Below the pieces are notes generated by a model. It was not told the origin of the DNA, made no database searches, and saw only the letters and a list, made by a program, of their open reading frames with translations. Positions 63,246-64,000 of a DNA stretch of 64,000 nt are shown here, in pieces (position 1 is the first letter of the stretch; each line of letters opens with the position of its first letter). A program made the position numbers and the translations under genes. The stretch is from Morganella psychrotolerans (GTDB lineage Bacteria > Pseudomonadota > Gammaproteobacteria > Enterobacterales > Enterobacteriaceae), in contig NZ_LZEW01000033.1 of NCBI RefSeq assembly GCF_001676155.1, positions 62,001 to 126,000 on the forward strand, in the 5' to 3' direction.

Positions 63246-63246
63246 T

Positions 63247-64000
63247 TTATTCTCCGCGACGATATTGATAATAAGCCGCGCATGCCCCTTCTGAAGAGAC
63301 CATCAGCGCACCAAGTGCCGTTTCCGGCGAACATGCATTGCCGAACAGCGGGCAATCTACCGGTTTACAGCGTCCGGTGAGTACATCACCGCACCGCGCC
63401 TGCGGATTATCGGCGACGGACTGCGGCTTCGGCTGAAAACGGCGTTCTGCATCAAATTCGTGATACGCCGGTTTCAGTTGCACCCCGGAATCTGCAATAT
63501 TGCCCAGCCCGCGCCATTCACTGTTGGCTTTCAGTTCGAATACGTCTGCCAGCGCTTTTTGTGCCAGTAAATTACCCTGCTCCGGCACAATACGGCTGTA
63601 TTGATTTTCGACCGCCATCGGCGAGGTGTTATCCTGCGCCTGCACTTTCAGTTGGCGGATAACCATTAAGATGGCATGAAGTAAATCAAGCGGTTCAAAA
63701 CCGGTGACAACAAACGGTTTGGCAAATTCATCACACAATGGCTGATACGGCGTACAGCCGATAACCATGCTGACATGCCCCGGTGCGATAAAGCCGTCGA
63801 TAAACACATCTTTTTGCTCAAGTAATGTGCGCAATGTCGGGATAATAGTGATGTGCTGGCAAAATACGGTGAAATTTTTAAGACCGGCTTTTTTCGCCTG
63901 CTGCAATGTTGCAGCGGTGCCCGGCATGGTAGTTTCGAATCCCAGCCCGAAGAAGACAACCTCTTTTTCCGGATTATCACGGGCGATGGTCAGCGCATCC
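63247..64000 (-). CDS. hypD: HypD, hydrogenase maturation protein, 5' part cut by window edge
   Basis: Scaffold Fe-S protein on which, with HypC, the Fe(CN)2CO unit is built. About 250 C-terminal residues are visible, starting in DALTIARDNPEKEVVFFGLG. Visible motifs are GFETTMPGTA, FCQHITIIPTLR, APGHVSMVIG, the cluster cysteines in ARCGDVLTGRCKPVDCPLFG, and SSEGACAAYYQYRRG at the end. The first available Met (63927) is internal, so the true start is outside the window. Confidence 0.95.
   Translation of the reverse strand, partial: DALTIARDNPEKEVVFFGLGFETTMPGTAATLQQAKKAGLKNFTVFCQHITIIPTLRTLLEQKDVFIDGFIAPGHVSMVIGCTPYQPLCDEFAKPFVVTGFEPLDLLHAILMVIRQLKVQAQDNTSPMAVENQYSRIVPEQGNLLAQKALADVFELKANSEWRGLGNIADSGVQLKPAYHEFDAERRFQPKPQSVADNPQARCGDVLTGRCKPVDCPLFGNACSPETALGALMVSSEGACAAYYQYRRGE

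Overview
This 64 kb window is a stretch of chromosome from a member of the Enterobacterales. Gene order follows the Escherichia coli mdlB to hupB-lon-clpXP-tig-bolA-cyo block and the thiI to phoBR-sbcDC block, with local losses and insertions. A cdsH-type cysteine desulfhydrase beside decR, an OmpK-type porin, a peroxiredoxin C next to acpH and ERIC-like repeats all suggest the Morganellaceae. Morganella is my best guess, by inference; no marker here proves the genus.

Layout. 1-5100: mdlBA multidrug ABC pair, the decR/cdsH divergent pair, queC. 5100-7100: fadM, ybaV and an AT-rich pocket with one orphan lipoprotein. 7100-16400: a proteostasis and chromosome-structure cluster (ppiD, hupB, lon, clpX, clpP, tig, bolA); lon and clpP carry recognisable sigma-32 promoters. 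16500-24950: yajG-ampG (cell-wall recycling), an OmpK/Tsx-like porin and the cyoABCDE bo3 oxidase operon. 25000-30350: yajR, yajQ, panE, yajL and a large DUF4153 membrane protein. 30600-39200: thiI, the xseB-ispA-dxs isoprenoid run and the convergent nrdR-ribD-ribH-nusB-thiL operon; pgpA and yajO are absent. 39300-45000: queA-tgt-yajC-secD-secF (queuosine and Sec export). 45000-58800: acpH, an OxyR-box peroxiredoxin, brnQ, phoBR with a Pho box, sbcDC, a nitroreductase, mak bracketed by ERIC-like repeats, and rdgC. 58800-64000: a DAPG-hydrolase-like gene with a divergent TetR regulator, yedEF with a terminator-containing leader, and hypD-hypE running off the right edge.

The most striking property is ten interrupted reading frames in otherwise well conserved genes. 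Eight (mdlA, lon, the OmpK-like gene, cyoB, yajQ, thiI, dxs, sbcC) are each restored by removing one base from an A/T run of 7-9. Two (tig, ribD) are restored by adding one base. Because dxs and ribD are normally essential, base-calling error is the simplest reading. Transcriptional slippage or phase variation at the A/T runs remains possible and is testable. The best candidate for new biology is the 469 bp gap between hypE and yedE. It contains an ERIC-core variant, a roughly 105 bp palindromic element, and a yedE leader whose last hairpin is an intrinsic terminator nine bases before the start codon. No tRNA, rRNA, CRISPR array, prophage or complete insertion sequence was seen.
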